64,000 nucleotides of DNA from Acinetobacter brisouii CIP 110357 (GCF_000488275.1 NZ_KI530762.1:1020800-1084799), one strand, 5' to 3'; positions 16,637 to 26,430 are shown, numbered from the stretch's first letter. Program-made: numbers and translations. Notes: generated from the letters alone by a model not told the origin.

Positions 16637-19557
16637 TGGGTACTTGGATTGATGAACTAAACGATGATGAGCAGACCAAAATTGATCAGCTCAATGCAAA
16701 AGGTATGGGTAAAGCGCCCAATCAACCCAAACAGGTTGGTTTTTTCGATGGCGTGGCTACAGCTCCGTTTCGTGGTGCTGCTGTTGGTTTTGCAAAGACT
16801 GCGGATGTGCTTTATCAACCGTTTTATGCGCTGGAAGATCGTCTGGCATACACGTTAGATGATATGCGGCATGATGGTTTGCCTACCGAAAGCTATGACT
16901 CATTTAAAAAGAAACGTGCTGATCAGCGTAATTCTTTCCTTGTCGAAGGTATCAATGCCCTAGAGGATCGTCAAAACACAGGCACAGCAGGGCAGATCGG
17001 TTTAGCTTTAGGTGATTATGGTTGGCGTGGTTTTGTAGGTGGTGCGCTTGGTGGTGTTGGTGGTGCAGCAACTTTAACGGCTGGAACGACAGGCAGCTAT
17101 GTCTACACGGATTTAACCCAAAAGCATGTTGACCATAAAACAGCGCTTAAAGTCGCATCCACGAATGCGCTTGTCGATGGTATAGCCACGGCTCTACCTA
17201 TGTCATATGGCTTTAAGGGTACTGGCGGTGCACTTGCTGATTATGCTTTATCAGTAGGTGGGGCAACTGGAATAATGCAGGGTGGTCAGGCTATCAGTCA
17301 TCAAGTTTTGCAAGATGCTGGATATACTGCAGAAGCACAAAACTATCAGTTTTCAAAAGAGGGATTGGCTACTGATTTCCTTTTGAACTCATTGCTATTC
17401 GGTGGTGCGCGTTACTTTGGCAGCAAGCAAGCTAAACAGGATTTAAGCTCTCAGGTTGATCAGGAATTACATAGCCTATCCACTGATCAAATTGAAGCCA
17501 AAAACTCCGCTGTAGATACATTGTTGGCGCATAACGAAGTTGAGTTTGATAATTCATCTTTAAAAACTACCGACCCAATTGTACAAAACAAGCATTACCA
17601 AAATCTTGATAGTGCTATGTCGCAAATTCAAAGTGGACAACCTGTTAATGTTCCCAATAATGTGCAACGCCCTAAGGCTAATGCTGCATCTGTGGCATTG
17701 CATACAGGTAATCTATGGGCAAAGGAAATTGCTAGACGTGCCGAGGATAATGGGATTAATCCAGCTGATGCGGTAATTATTTCCCATATTGAAACTGGCG
17801 GTAAGTTTGACCCAAGCATTCAACCAAAAGACAAGAACGGAAATAAGCTCTCAAGCGCAACAGGCCTGTTCCAAACCTTAGACAGCACATTCTATAAAAT
17901 GGGTGGAAAGGATAAGAACAATGGCAATGACCAGATCACCGCAGGGCTGAACTATTACAAGCACAATGCTGAAATATTTAAAAATAAATTTGGACGCGAC
18001 CCAAACGGCCTTGAAGTGTATTTCATGCATTTCTTTGGTGAAGGTGGTGGGCCAATCTTTTTAAAAGCTAAAGATGGTGAAAGTTTTGTGGATGTAGCCA
18101 CACGTTTCTCCAAACCAACGAAAACCCAAACAGCGCGACAAGTTGCTGAAGGTATTGCCAGAAGCCATGGCTTTCAAGATATGACCGTTGGACAAGTCAA
18201 ATCCAAATATCAACAGCGCTGGAATGATGTAGCGAAGAAATACGGAACCACAGGTGAAAACGTATCAACAGCTTACGGCATGGATGGCTCAAGCTATGAC
18301 ATGCAGTATGAGATTAAAAGCCTAGATGAACTGATTGCATCGAATGACCGCATGTATGGCGTTAATTCAGCATACCCACAGGAACTACAGCCGCGTGACC
18401 GAACTCGTGCTGCATCGATCCAGCAGATTCAGGATATGGCAGATAATTTGCGCCCTGAACTTTTGGGTGAATCTCATAAGCTATCTGATGGTGCACCAAT
18501 CATTGGGCATGACAATGTTGTTGAATCAGGCAATGGGCGTACGTTAGCGATTACAAAGGCTTATGAAAACGGTAGAGCTGAAGAATATCGAAAGTACATT
18601 GAAAACTATGCCAAGGAAAAAGGGTGGGATATTTCAGGGATTAACAACCCTGTCCTGGTTCGCAAGCGTTTAACAGAAACGGATCGAGTGCAGTTTGCAA
18701 AGCTGGCAAATGAGTCCGATGTATCTCAATTTAGTACGACAGAACGCGCTGCCAGCGATTCTCAACGACTTCCTGATTCAACCTTACTCAAGATTAATAA
18801 TGACGGTTCTGTCAATCTTGATGGCTCTATGGATTATGTGCGTCAGTTTATCAATAACATTCCAAAATCTGAGCGCTCAAGCATGATGACTGATAGTGGT
18901 CATTTAAGTCAGGATGGTAAGCGCCGTATTGAATCCGCTATTGCTCAGCATGCTTATGGCGATTCTAATTTGATTACACGACTATCCGAGAATCTGGACG
19001 ATAACAGTAAGTCGGTTTTGAATGCCTTGTTGCGTGTAGCTCCACAGCTTTCACAGCTTAATGATTTGGTGAAGCAAGGCGGACGACACAAAAACAGTAT
19101 TGCTGCGGATTTGGCACAGGCAGCACAAAAGCTCAATGATCTTAAAGCCAATGGTCTAACTGTTCGAGATTACCTTAACCAAAATCAGCTTATTCCAGAT
19201 GGCTTAAGCCCGGGCGCACGTGATTATCTCAATGTATTTTCTGATCATAGTCGAAGCTCAAAAGCGATTGGCGACCATATTCAGAATCATATCAATGATA
19301 TTGAAGCCAAAGGCGACCCACGCCAAGGCTCATTATTTGGTGATACACCTGAACAGAAAGCAGCTTTAGACATTATCAATCAAAATCCTGATCAGGAAAT
19401 TTCAGTGAGTCGCACCAATTCAAAAGGTGAGGTTGAAGAAATCACAATGACATTAGGCGAACGATTGGCAGAGCTTGAAGCAGAAGCCAAACAGGCTGAT
19501 TTAGATATTTTGGCAACAGAAACAGCGATAAGCTGTGCATTACAATTTGGGGCATAA
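16636..19557 (+). CDS. Internal virion protein: lytic transglycosylase fused to ParB-like (DdrB-type) domain
   Basis: 973 aa. A lysozyme-like transglycosylase domain lies at about residues 355-510: AVIISHIETGG with the catalytic Glu, SSATGLFQTLDSTF, and VYFMHFFGEGGG. It would open peptidoglycan during DNA entry, as T7 gp16 does. A second domain at about 560-720 has SDGAPIIGHDNVVESGNGRTLAI and VLVRKRLTETDRVQFAKLANE, the hallmark of the DdrB-like ParB superfamily seen in phage antirestriction and ejected proteins. An N-terminal Gly-rich hydrophobic part (about 130-160) may enter the membrane. The start overlaps the gp15-like stop. Confidence 0.8.
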   Translation: MGTWIDELNDDEQTKIDQLNAKGMGKAPNQPKQVGFFDGVATAPFRGAAVGFAKTADVLYQPFYALEDRLAYTLDDMRHDGLPTESYDSFKKKRADQRNSFLVEGINALEDRQNTGTAGQIGLALGDYGWRGFVGGALGGVGGAATLTAGTTGSYVYTDLTQKHVDHKTALKVASTNALVDGIATALPMSYGFKGTGGALADYALSVGGATGIMQGGQAISHQVLQDAGYTAEAQNYQFSKEGLATDFLLNSLLFGGARYFGSKQAKQDLSSQVDQELHSLSTDQIEAKNSAVDTLLAHNEVEFDNSSLKTTDPIVQNKHYQNLDSAMSQIQSGQPVNVPNNVQRPKANAASVALHTGNLWAKEIARRAEDNGINPADAVIISHIETGGKFDPSIQPKDKNGNKLSSATGLFQTLDSTFYKMGGKDKNNGNDQITAGLNYYKHNAEIFKNKFGRDPNGLEVYFMHFFGEGGGPIFLKAKDGESFVDVATRFSKPTKTQTARQVAEGIARSHGFQDMTVGQVKSKYQQRWNDVAKKYGTTGENVSTAYGMDGSSYDMQYEIKSLDELIASNDRMYGVNSAYPQELQPRDRTRAASIQQIQDMADNLRPELLGESHKLSDGAPIIGHDNVVESGNGRTLAITKAYENGRAEEYRKYIENYAKEKGWDISGINNPVLVRKRLTETDRVQFAKLANESDVSQFSTTERAASDSQRLPDSTLLKINNDGSVNLDGSMDYVRQFINNIPKSERSSMMTDSGHLSQDGKRRIESAIAQHAYGDSNLITRLSENLDDNSKSVLNALLRVAPQLSQLNDLVKQGGRHKNSIAADLAQAAQKLNDLKANGLTVRDYLNQNQLIPDGLSPGARDYLNVFSDHSRSSKAIGDHIQNHINDIEAKGDPRQGSLFGDTPEQKAALDIINQNPDQEISVSRTNSKGEVEEITMTLGERLAELEAEAKQADLDILATETAISCALQFGA

Positions 19558-19558
19558 C

Positions 19559-22084
19559 ATGAAAGAACAATGTAAATCCGCCGTTGCCGCAGCACTCGGT
19601 AAAACCTCGCTAAATGCCCAAGAATCACAGCTTATTGAGCAACGCATCCGTGATGCTATGCGTAACCTTGCGCGTAAAGATATTAATACTTGGCGTAGTT
19701 TAAGCGAAACCCAAAAGCTAACTGAGGCAGCCAAGCAAGTTGCTGCGGACATTAAAGGGCAATTGGAACGCAAGAAACAGATTCTTGCTCAAGACATTCT
19801 TTCTCAGAATAAAAACATTGCTGCACTGGATCACCCAACATTATCAGCAATGGATGTTGTGGACCGCATGATTGCGCCTTATGGTGATATGTCTGGCATT
19901 CAGTCACTAGATTCAAAATCACGGGGCATTGCATCAATTTACCGTGGTGAGCTCACAAACTTATGGACCAATATTAAAGGGGCAATGAGTGTATTCACTG
20001 ACAAGGATTTGGTCGAACGCATTGTGCGTGAGCGTTTTGGACAAGATACTGGCGATGCTTTAGCAAAACAGATCAGCGACAATATGGGGAATGTCTTTGA
20101 AACCATGCGAGAGCGTTTTAATCGTTCAGGTGGTGACATTGGTAAGCTAGATGATTGGGGGTTACCTCAAACCCATAACCTTGAAAAGATTGCCAAAGCA
20201 GGCAAGGAAACATGGGTAAATCAGTCTTTAAACCTCATTGATCGTAATAAGTATGTCAAAGAAGATGGAACGCTTTATTCTGATCAAGAAATTAAAGACC
20301 TGCTTAATTATGCATATGACACAATTGCCAGTGATGGCGCAAATAAAACTGAAATTGGTCGTCAGGCAACAGGTGGGGGAACTTCAAAAGTAACAAACCG
20401 TCATTCTGAAAGCCGCGTTCTTCATTTCAAGGATGCAGATGCATGGCTAAACTATCAGGCTGAATTTGGCGGCATGCCATTTATAGACCTAATCGAAGCG
20501 CATGTGAATGGGTTATCTAAAGACATTGCCATGGTTGAGAATCTTGGAAGCAATCCTAAAAATGCTATGCGTATCCTTATGGATGCAGCAGAGAAAAAGG
20601 ATTGGGAAAAAGGGATTGATCATAATTCTATCCAAAAAACTCGAAACCGTGCTCAGGTTATGTTTGATGAGTTTAGCGGTGGAAATGCTCCGCAATCTCA
20701 GGTTTTGGCTAACCTTGGCTTAGCCTATCGCTCAATGAACGTAGCAGCCATGTTAGGCGGTACAACCATTTCATCTATTGCAGATCAGGCAACTGTTGCA
20801 AAAACTGCGTGGGTGCATGGTATGGCTTATCGTCAGGTATTTGGTGAGCTGATCCATCAACTTAACCCTGCCAGCAAAGCAGATCGTGAGCAAGCGCGTA
20901 GCCTGGGCTTGGCAACTGAGGAAATGTTAGGTTCTATTGCTCGTTGGTCAGATGATGGCTTAACCTCGGTACAAGGAAAATCTGAGGTACTGGCACGAGT
21001 ATCAAGCAATATTGCGAATCAGGTTATGCGTATTAGTGGACTGAATGCCTTAACCGCTGCATCTAAAACCGCTTTTACCAAGATGTTGATGGATAAATAC
21101 GGACGTTTGACACGGGATAAAGCATGGGCTGATCTTGATGAGGTAGACCGTGATTTATTAAAGGGCACAGGGCTTAGTGAACGTGCTTGGGAAGTCATGC
21201 GCTTAGCTGATCCGATTGAGGATACAAAAGGCAATCAGCTTATGTCATCACGCTCTATCTATCAGATTCCAGATGAAAAGCTCAAATCGTTTGGCGACCC
21301 TAAAAAGGTACGTGATGAGGTTGCAACGCAGCTACAGGCACACTTGCTTGATGAGCAAGGTATGGCAGTTATCGAAGCAGGGCTACGTGAACGCACATGG
21401 GCAAGTGCAGGACAGAAGAAGGGAACACCAATGGGCGAAATTGTTAAGGGTATTTTGCAATTCAAGTCCTTTCCTACTGCTTACTTGATGCGTCACGGTT
21501 CACGTGCAATGGCACAGCCGACATTGCGCGGAAAAGTTGTGTATTCAGTTTCTCTTGCTGCAATGATGACCCTATTAGGTGGCTTGGTTGTACAGCTTAA
21601 AGAGATTGCAAATGGTAATAATCCACAACCGATGTGGGATAGTGAAGACCCTAATGTTGCCATGAAGTTTTTGAGCGCTTCAGCGGTGGCTGGCGGTGGA
21701 TTATCTGTGCTAGGCGACGTAGTGAAGGCTGGCGTAGACCCAACAGGACGCGGAATTTCTGATTTTATGGTTGGCCCATTGGGTTCGGATGTGAAAGCAG
21801 TGGCAGGCGTGACAGTAGGAAATGCGATGCAATGGTACGATGGCAAAGACACAAATGCATCAAATGAAGCATATAAGGCTTTGAAAAACAAAATCCCTGC
21901 TCAAAACCTTTGGTACACAAAGCTGGTGACGAATCGATTACTTTTTGATAATTTCCAAGATGTGATTGCACCAGGTTATCGAGAGAAAGTTTTGCGTAAA
22001 GCAGAGCGAGAGCAACATCGTACGCGCTGGTGGGGAGATGATTTAGATGTTCAGTCACCTGATTTTAGTGGTGTAGTGCAATAA
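19559..22084 (+). CDS. Large podovirus protein of unknown function, probably ejected with DNA
   Basis: 841 aa from ATG 19559, one base after the previous stop (a GTG further upstream at 19535 would overlap that gene). Mostly helical; hydrophobic stretch VYSVSLAAMMTLLGGLVVQL near residue 665 and a Gly-rich one just after. It closes the ejection protein block, and similar large proteins close such blocks in BPP-1/epsilon15-like phages, which suggests a virion-internal role. No enzymatic motif seen. Confidence 0.6.
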   Translation: MKEQCKSAVAAALGKTSLNAQESQLIEQRIRDAMRNLARKDINTWRSLSETQKLTEAAKQVAADIKGQLERKKQILAQDILSQNKNIAALDHPTLSAMDVVDRMIAPYGDMSGIQSLDSKSRGIASIYRGELTNLWTNIKGAMSVFTDKDLVERIVRERFGQDTGDALAKQISDNMGNVFETMRERFNRSGGDIGKLDDWGLPQTHNLEKIAKAGKETWVNQSLNLIDRNKYVKEDGTLYSDQEIKDLLNYAYDTIASDGANKTEIGRQATGGGTSKVTNRHSESRVLHFKDADAWLNYQAEFGGMPFIDLIEAHVNGLSKDIAMVENLGSNPKNAMRILMDAAEKKDWEKGIDHNSIQKTRNRAQVMFDEFSGGNAPQSQVLANLGLAYRSMNVAAMLGGTTISSIADQATVAKTAWVHGMAYRQVFGELIHQLNPASKADREQARSLGLATEEMLGSIARWSDDGLTSVQGKSEVLARVSSNIANQVMRISGLNALTAASKTAFTKMLMDKYGRLTRDKAWADLDEVDRDLLKGTGLSERAWEVMRLADPIEDTKGNQLMSSRSIYQIPDEKLKSFGDPKKVRDEVATQLQAHLLDEQGMAVIEAGLRERTWASAGQKKGTPMGEIVKGILQFKSFPTAYLMRHGSRAMAQPTLRGKVVYSVSLAAMMTLLGGLVVQLKEIANGNNPQPMWDSEDPNVAMKFLSASAVAGGGLSVLGDVVKAGVDPTGRGISDFMVGPLGSDVKAVAGVTVGNAMQWYDGKDTNASNEAYKALKNKIPAQNLWYTKLVTNRLLFDNFQDVIAPGYREKVLRKAEREQHRTRWWGDDLDVQSPDFSGVVQ

Positions 22085-22099
22085 TAATGGAGAGGTTTG

Positions 22100-22396
22100 G
22101 TGAAAAAAATTGGATTGCTTTTAATGGTTTTTCTTGGTGGTTGTGCAACCCTGAATAATGGCGTTTCTAAAGATGTTCAGACTATTCCAAGTGATAGCGC
22201 CTTGATAAATGGATGCAAAAAGCTTGGTCCAATTCATGTCGATACGCAGGCATTAAATTTCCAAAAGGCTGCAAACGATGAATTGCAAAAACAGGCTGTA
22301 AGATATGGTGCGGATTCAGTAGCTATAACCAATAAACAATATTTATCCTTAGGCCATGTCATCATTGATGGTACCGCGCTCAAATGTTATGAGTAG
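22100..22396 (+). CDS. Small phage-encoded lipoprotein, DUF4156-like
   Basis: 98 aa with GTG start at 22100 behind GAGAGG (a TTG at 22097 is too close to the site). Signal peptide KKIGLLLMVFLGGC gives a lipobox LGGC at about residues 13-16. The mature part (INGCKKLGPIHV ... KQAVRYGADSVAI) resembles the DUF4156 lipoproteins. An outer membrane lipoprotein made with late genes could block reinfection, but nothing in the sequence proves that. Confidence 0.65.
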   Translation: MKKIGLLLMVFLGGCATLNNGVSKDVQTIPSDSALINGCKKLGPIHVDTQALNFQKAANDELQKQAVRYGADSVAITNKQYLSLGHVIIDGTALKCYE

Positions 22397-22407
22397 AAGC
22401 ATCTAAA

Positions 22408-22464
22408 CACCCAACCGAACCACACTCAAACCCTTGTATAAACAAATTTTATGCAGGGGTTTTT
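22408..22464 (+). terminator. C/A-rich motif plus hairpin abutting the terminase start
   Basis: CACCCAACCGAACCACA at 22408-22424. Hairpin arms CCCTTG (22431-22436) and CAGGGG (22454-22459; one G-T pair), then TTTTT and C, then ATG at 22466. AGGGG of the 3' arm is the ribosome site for the terminase small subunit. Confidence 0.65.
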
Positions 22465-22465
22465 C

Positions 22466-22798
22466 ATGTCAGATAAAAAGAAAGCTGGTCACTTAAAAGA
22501 GGAAACAAAGGACAAGTTAAAACTTTGCTTGGAAATGTCTGCACAGGACACTGTTGATTTAATGACTGAAGCCTATGGGCAAGACCTTTTCGATAAACAA
22601 GGGCGAGGGGATAAAGTTTGGCTCTATAAGGGTGCCAAAGAAGCCCTATCCTGCATGGAGAAAATTAAGCGGATCCTGAATGATGATGAGCTAACCAAAG
22701 ATATTGGTGGTCGCCAAGTCTCACCTGAAGAACAAGCAGCGACCATTTTGCAACAAGTAGCTGAAAAACTGGAAGCGCGCAAACAGCGCCCAAGTTAA
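22466..22798 (+). CDS. Terminase small subunit, putative
   Basis: 110 aa, charged and helical (KEETKDKLKLCLEMSAQDTVDLMTE). It lies two bases upstream of the large terminase gene and has the usual size of a small subunit, which recognises phage DNA and regulates the motor. No HTH is obvious, so the call rests mainly on position. Start at 22466 chosen over 22451 because the latter lies inside the hairpin. Confidence 0.65.
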   Translation: MSDKKKAGHLKEETKDKLKLCLEMSAQDTVDLMTEAYGQDLFDKQGRGDKVWLYKGAKEALSCMEKIKRILNDDELTKDIGGRQVSPEEQAATILQQVAEKLEARKQRPS

Positions 22799-22800
22799 TC

Positions 22801-24447
22801 ATGATGCAAGTGCCATTTGCTGCATTCTATTTGGTTTATGCTGAAACGCAAAACTGGATAGTTCCTGATTTTCATTTAGATGTCTGTGATTTCTTGGAAG
22901 ATTATGGAACGCTTGGCTTATTGATGATGCCGCGTGGACATGGGAAGTCCACCATCCTTGATATTTACAATGCATGGAAATTATTCAGTAATCCTGAACA
23001 CTTAATTCTGCATCAAGGCGCAACTGATCCAGATGCTTATAAAGTCAGCCGTGGTACCGAACAGGTTTTAGAGCGTCACCCATTATGCCAGTTATTTGGA
23101 TTTAAAAAAGAACGTGGTGAAACTCAAAAATGGTGGGTTTCAGGTTCTTCAGATGTTCGACATGGCTCTATTCATGCACGCGGAATTCTATCCAACGTCA
23201 CTGGTGCACGTGCAAATGAGATTCAAAATGATGACGTTGAGGTACCAAGCAACATTGGCACACCTGAAGCACGTGCAAAGTTACGCTATCGCCTGAGTGA
23301 ACAAACTCACATTCTTATTCCTGGTGGACAGAAGCTATTTGTCGGAACACCACACACCCATGATTCACTCTATACCCACATTAAAGACTTAGGGGCAAAA
23401 TGCATGATTCTTAAAATGTTCGAAAATGAAGCTCGTTTTGAGAAATGTACTGAAGCAACAGTAAATTTTGAGCCAGTCTATATTTTTAGTGGGATTGGAA
23501 AGCAATCTAAACTCTTGGCTTCTGGAAAAGACTACCAGTTTGTAAAGCGAAGTAATTCATACAAAATCATTTTTACCCAAGAACATTACCTGATTGATAT
23601 TTACGGTGAAGCGTTATGGCCAGAAAGATTTACGCCAAAAGTTATGGAAGATCGGCGCAAAGAATGTACGACAATCAATGAGTGGGATTCACAGTATCAG
23701 TTACATGCCAAGCCAATTGGTGAAGTGCGCTTAGACCCTGATAAGTTGATTGCCTATGACTGTGAGCCAGTATTTAAAAAGGCAAATGGTCAGTTAATCA
23801 TGATGCTTGGAGATAGGCGTATTGTTTCGGCATCTTGTCGAGTAGACCCATCAAGCGGAAAAACCAAGTCTGATATTTCAGGGGTAGCTTTAATTCTACA
23901 TGATGAATTTGGCATTGAATACTGGCACAGATCAATCGCATTGCAGGGTTCAATTAGCGAACATGATGATCGAGGTAAGATTACTGGTGGTCAGGTATGG
24001 CAACTTTGCGATCTGATTGAGCAATTTAAGCTGACTCGAGTCACGGTTGAAACCAATGGTATTGGTGGATTCTTCCCACAGGTTTTAAAAAACTGCCTAA
24101 AAGTTAGAAAGTTACGATGTGGTGTAACTGAGGTGCATAGTACAGGTCAAAAGAATAAGCGTATTTTGAGCGCCCTCGAGGGGCCATTAAACAGTGGTGT
24201 GTTATGGGCACATATTTCAGTGCTCGAGGACGAGAAAGGCGATGATTCAGTACAGGTAAAACAAATGCGTGTATGGAATGCTGCAGTTGTTGATCAGGAG
24301 GATGACTACATTGACTCATTGGCTGGTGCTGTCAGTGATGAGCCGATCCGTATTGGTAAAACACATAACCCAGTAGAAGATACTCAACATCAAACTTGGA
24401 GAGCAACCAGTGGTGTTTATGAAGCCACCACCGATTTTAATTATTGA
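22801..24447 (+). CDS. Terminase large subunit
   Basis: 548 aa. Walker A variant PRGHGKST at about residues 43-50, a GARANEIQNDDVEV segment at the Walker B position (about 136-149), and a C-terminal RNase H-like nuclease with acidic residues in SCRVDPSSGKTKSDISGVAL and near the end in DDYIDSLAGAVSD. The enzyme cuts concatemers and drives DNA packaging through the portal. Placing terminases after the ejection genes rather than first in the late operon is less common than the textbook order. Confidence 0.9.
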   Translation: MMQVPFAAFYLVYAETQNWIVPDFHLDVCDFLEDYGTLGLLMMPRGHGKSTILDIYNAWKLFSNPEHLILHQGATDPDAYKVSRGTEQVLERHPLCQLFGFKKERGETQKWWVSGSSDVRHGSIHARGILSNVTGARANEIQNDDVEVPSNIGTPEARAKLRYRLSEQTHILIPGGQKLFVGTPHTHDSLYTHIKDLGAKCMILKMFENEARFEKCTEATVNFEPVYIFSGIGKQSKLLASGKDYQFVKRSNSYKIIFTQEHYLIDIYGEALWPERFTPKVMEDRRKECTTINEWDSQYQLHAKPIGEVRLDPDKLIAYDCEPVFKKANGQLIMMLGDRRIVSASCRVDPSSGKTKSDISGVALILHDEFGIEYWHRSIALQGSISEHDDRGKITGGQVWQLCDLIEQFKLTRVTVETNGIGGFFPQVLKNCLKVRKLRCGVTEVHSTGQKNKRILSALEGPLNSGVLWAHISVLEDEKGDDSVQVKQMRVWNAAVVDQEDDYIDSLAGAVSDEPIRIGKTHNPVEDTQHQTWRATSGVYEATTDFNY

Positions 24448-24455
24448 GGTAGCTC

Positions 24456-25826
24456 ATGACTGTTTCTAACCAAACGCCGTATGTTGAATATACTGCCAAT
24501 GGTTCAACAACTAACTTTTCACTTACATTTGATTGTGACAATGCAGATAATCTCATTGTAAAAGTTAACGATGTTGAAGCTATTGGAACATGGACACTAC
24601 AAGGTTCAACGGTTGTTTTTATTACAGCTCCAATTGCTAACAGTATTGTTTCTATTGAGCGCGACACTCCACTTGAACGCACATCAAATTATCAAACTTA
24701 TGATGATTCATTTTCACCAAAGCCTGTAAATAAAGACTTCGATAGCATTTGGTGGAAGCTGCAAGAGTTGTATTACAAACTAATCAACAAGGTCAGCATT
24801 AAGCGAAAAATCAACACAGTTGGCGGATTAACTGGCGGTGGTGATCTTTCTAGTGATTTAAATATTTCTATTGAAAATCAAAATATTGAACCAAAAACAT
24901 ACGGATCATCAATAAAAATTCCAGTAATTACAGTTAATGAAAAAGGCATTATTACAGGGATTAGTGTTGCAGATTTTGCAGGAGGTGGCGGCAGTACAAT
25001 TCAAGTTGGTTTTGAAGATATTCTAAATTTACCTACCACCATTTTAGGTTATGGAATCACGGACGCTTTAAATAAAAATAGCAACCTAGGTGATCTTCAG
25101 GATAAGGCCGCTGCACGTACCAACCTAGATGTGTATAGCAAGACTGCAGTAGATAATGCGACTGCACAGGCTACTGAAACAGCTCTTGGGACAGCAAAAA
25201 TTGCAACGACTGCACAGGCTCAAGCACTAACAAATGACACAACATTCCTTACCCCACTCAAGTCTGTATCGGCAATTCGTGCTGCTTTAAATGCTGGTGG
25301 AAATACGCCTATATATGCATGCCGTGCTTGGGTTAACTTCAATGCTATCCCGCTTACTGGTACGTACGCCCAATCAGGCACTACAGTTACGGTAACAATG
25401 ACAGCTCATGGCATGAAAGTTGGTGCTATGTTCTACGCTACAGTAACATCAGGTACAGGGGTTACAGGCTCATATACTGTAGCCACTGTTATTGATGCCA
25501 ATACGTTCACGTATGTGGCTGGTACTAGCTTAACTACATCGGGGAACATCACACGTAGCATCCATGTACGCAGTAGCGGAAATGTATCTAGTGTGGTGTA
25601 TCTAGCAGTAGGAGAGTACGTAGTGTACTTTACCACAGCTATGCCAGACGCGGATTATGCGCCTATTATAGCGCCGCCAGTTACAGATGGGTCAGTTGCA
25701 TACGGATTAGTTGCCAGTAATGGTAGTACAGTTCAAGCAGCAAACTCCATTAGGTTTGTGACCACCAACTCTACTGGATCATCAGCTACAAATTTTGGCA
25801 GGATTACCCTAGCTATATATCGCTAA
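24456..25826 (+). CDS. Tail fibre protein with T7 gp17-like N-terminus
   Basis: 456 aa. The first 120 residues (VSNQTPYVEYTANGSTTNFS ... VSIERDTPLERTSNYQTYDD) form the adaptor domain that docks fibres or spikes to podovirus tails. A collagen-poor shaft follows (GGLTGGGDLSSDLNISIE, DLQDKAAARTNLDVYSK), then a beta-rich Thr/Ser/Gly head domain. No depolymerase catalytic repeat is seen, so it probably binds rather than degrades its receptor. The head is the part expected to vary between strains. Confidence 0.8.
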   Translation: MTVSNQTPYVEYTANGSTTNFSLTFDCDNADNLIVKVNDVEAIGTWTLQGSTVVFITAPIANSIVSIERDTPLERTSNYQTYDDSFSPKPVNKDFDSIWWKLQELYYKLINKVSIKRKINTVGGLTGGGDLSSDLNISIENQNIEPKTYGSSIKIPVITVNEKGIITGISVADFAGGGGSTIQVGFEDILNLPTTILGYGITDALNKNSNLGDLQDKAAARTNLDVYSKTAVDNATAQATETALGTAKIATTAQAQALTNDTTFLTPLKSVSAIRAALNAGGNTPIYACRAWVNFNAIPLTGTYAQSGTTVTVTMTAHGMKVGAMFYATVTSGTGVTGSYTVATVIDANTFTYVAGTSLTTSGNITRSIHVRSSGNVSSVVYLAVGEYVVYFTTAMPDADYAPIIAPPVTDGSVAYGLVASNGSTVQAANSIRFVTTNSTGSSATNFGRITLAIYR

Positions 25827-25853
25827 CTTATGTTAAACCCTAAGCACCATAAT

Positions 25854-25904
25854 CACACAACCGAATAACCCAAGCCCTAGTGCCTAATAAGCCTAGGGCT
25901 TTTT
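25854..25904 (+). terminator. C/A-rich motif plus terminator before the lysis genes
   Basis: CACACAACCGAATAACC at 25854-25870, then arms AGCCCTAG (25873-25880) and CTAGGGCT (25893-25900) and a T run to 25904. Here the holin start is further away and has its own GGTGGG site. Confidence 0.75.
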
Positions 25905-25930
25905 AATTACAAAAATTTTTTGGTGGGTCT

Positions 25931-26179
25931 ATGTCAGCAGATCAGACAGCAATCGAAGCAACAGCTTCAGCAGTAGCGACAAAAATTACATATGGCGGCG
26001 GTGCTGCAAGCTTTTTTGGCTTTGTTACTGCAATCAACTGGCTAAGCCTAATTGGTGTCACCGTTGCAGTTTTAGGATTGATTATTAACACATATTTTCA
26101 AATTAAGCGAGATCGGCGCGAAGAAGCTGAATCTCGTGCACGAGTGAAATCTTATACAAGTCAGCAAGGTGATGACTAA
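25931..26179 (+). CDS. Holin, small HP1-type candidate
   Basis: 82 aa. A Gly/Ala-rich hydrophobic stretch (YGGGAASFFGFVTAINW) and a second segment (LSLIGVTVAVLGLIINTYF) are followed by a charged tail (KRDRREEAESRARVK), the layout of two-segment phage holins. Position before the lysozyme supports this. It overlaps the next start by one base. Confidence 0.75.
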   Translation: MSADQTAIEATASAVATKITYGGGAASFFGFVTAINWLSLIGVTVAVLGLIINTYFQIKRDRREEAESRARVKSYTSQQGDD

Positions 26180-26430
26180 TGAAGCAATGGCTTATCAACT
26201 TAAAAAATAAATACATCATTCCAGAGTGGTACAAGGCTTGGAAATCACTGGCTGTTTTACTTCCAACGATTGCTTATTTGATCACCACAGCAATGGATGT
26301 AATTCAGCAAACGCAGGGCATTGGACTTATTCCGCCTGAATATCGTCAGCACTTTGGCTTTCTATATATCGGTCTTGCAGCTATCGGTCGAGTGATCAAT
26401 CAAGGTGGGATTTTGAAAGGGGAAAAATGA
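26179..26430 (+). CDS. Second small membrane protein of the lysis cassette (holin or antiholin candidate)
   Basis: 83 aa with a hydrophobic segment SLAVLLPTIAYLITTAMDVI and a second, weaker one (FGFLYIGLAAIGRVI). It lies between the holin candidate and the lysozyme with 1- and 4-base overlaps. Two holin-like genes in one cassette are common; which one triggers lysis cannot be told from sequence. Confidence 0.6.
   Translation: MKQWLINLKNKYIIPEWYKAWKSLAVLLPTIAYLITTAMDVIQQTQGIGLIPPEYRQHFGFLYIGLAAIGRVINQGGILKGEK

Noticed and set aside
24456-25826. Diversity-generating retroelement target, as in BPP-1
   Set aside because: Virion genes resemble BPP-1 in part, but there is no reverse transcriptase or template repeat in the window.
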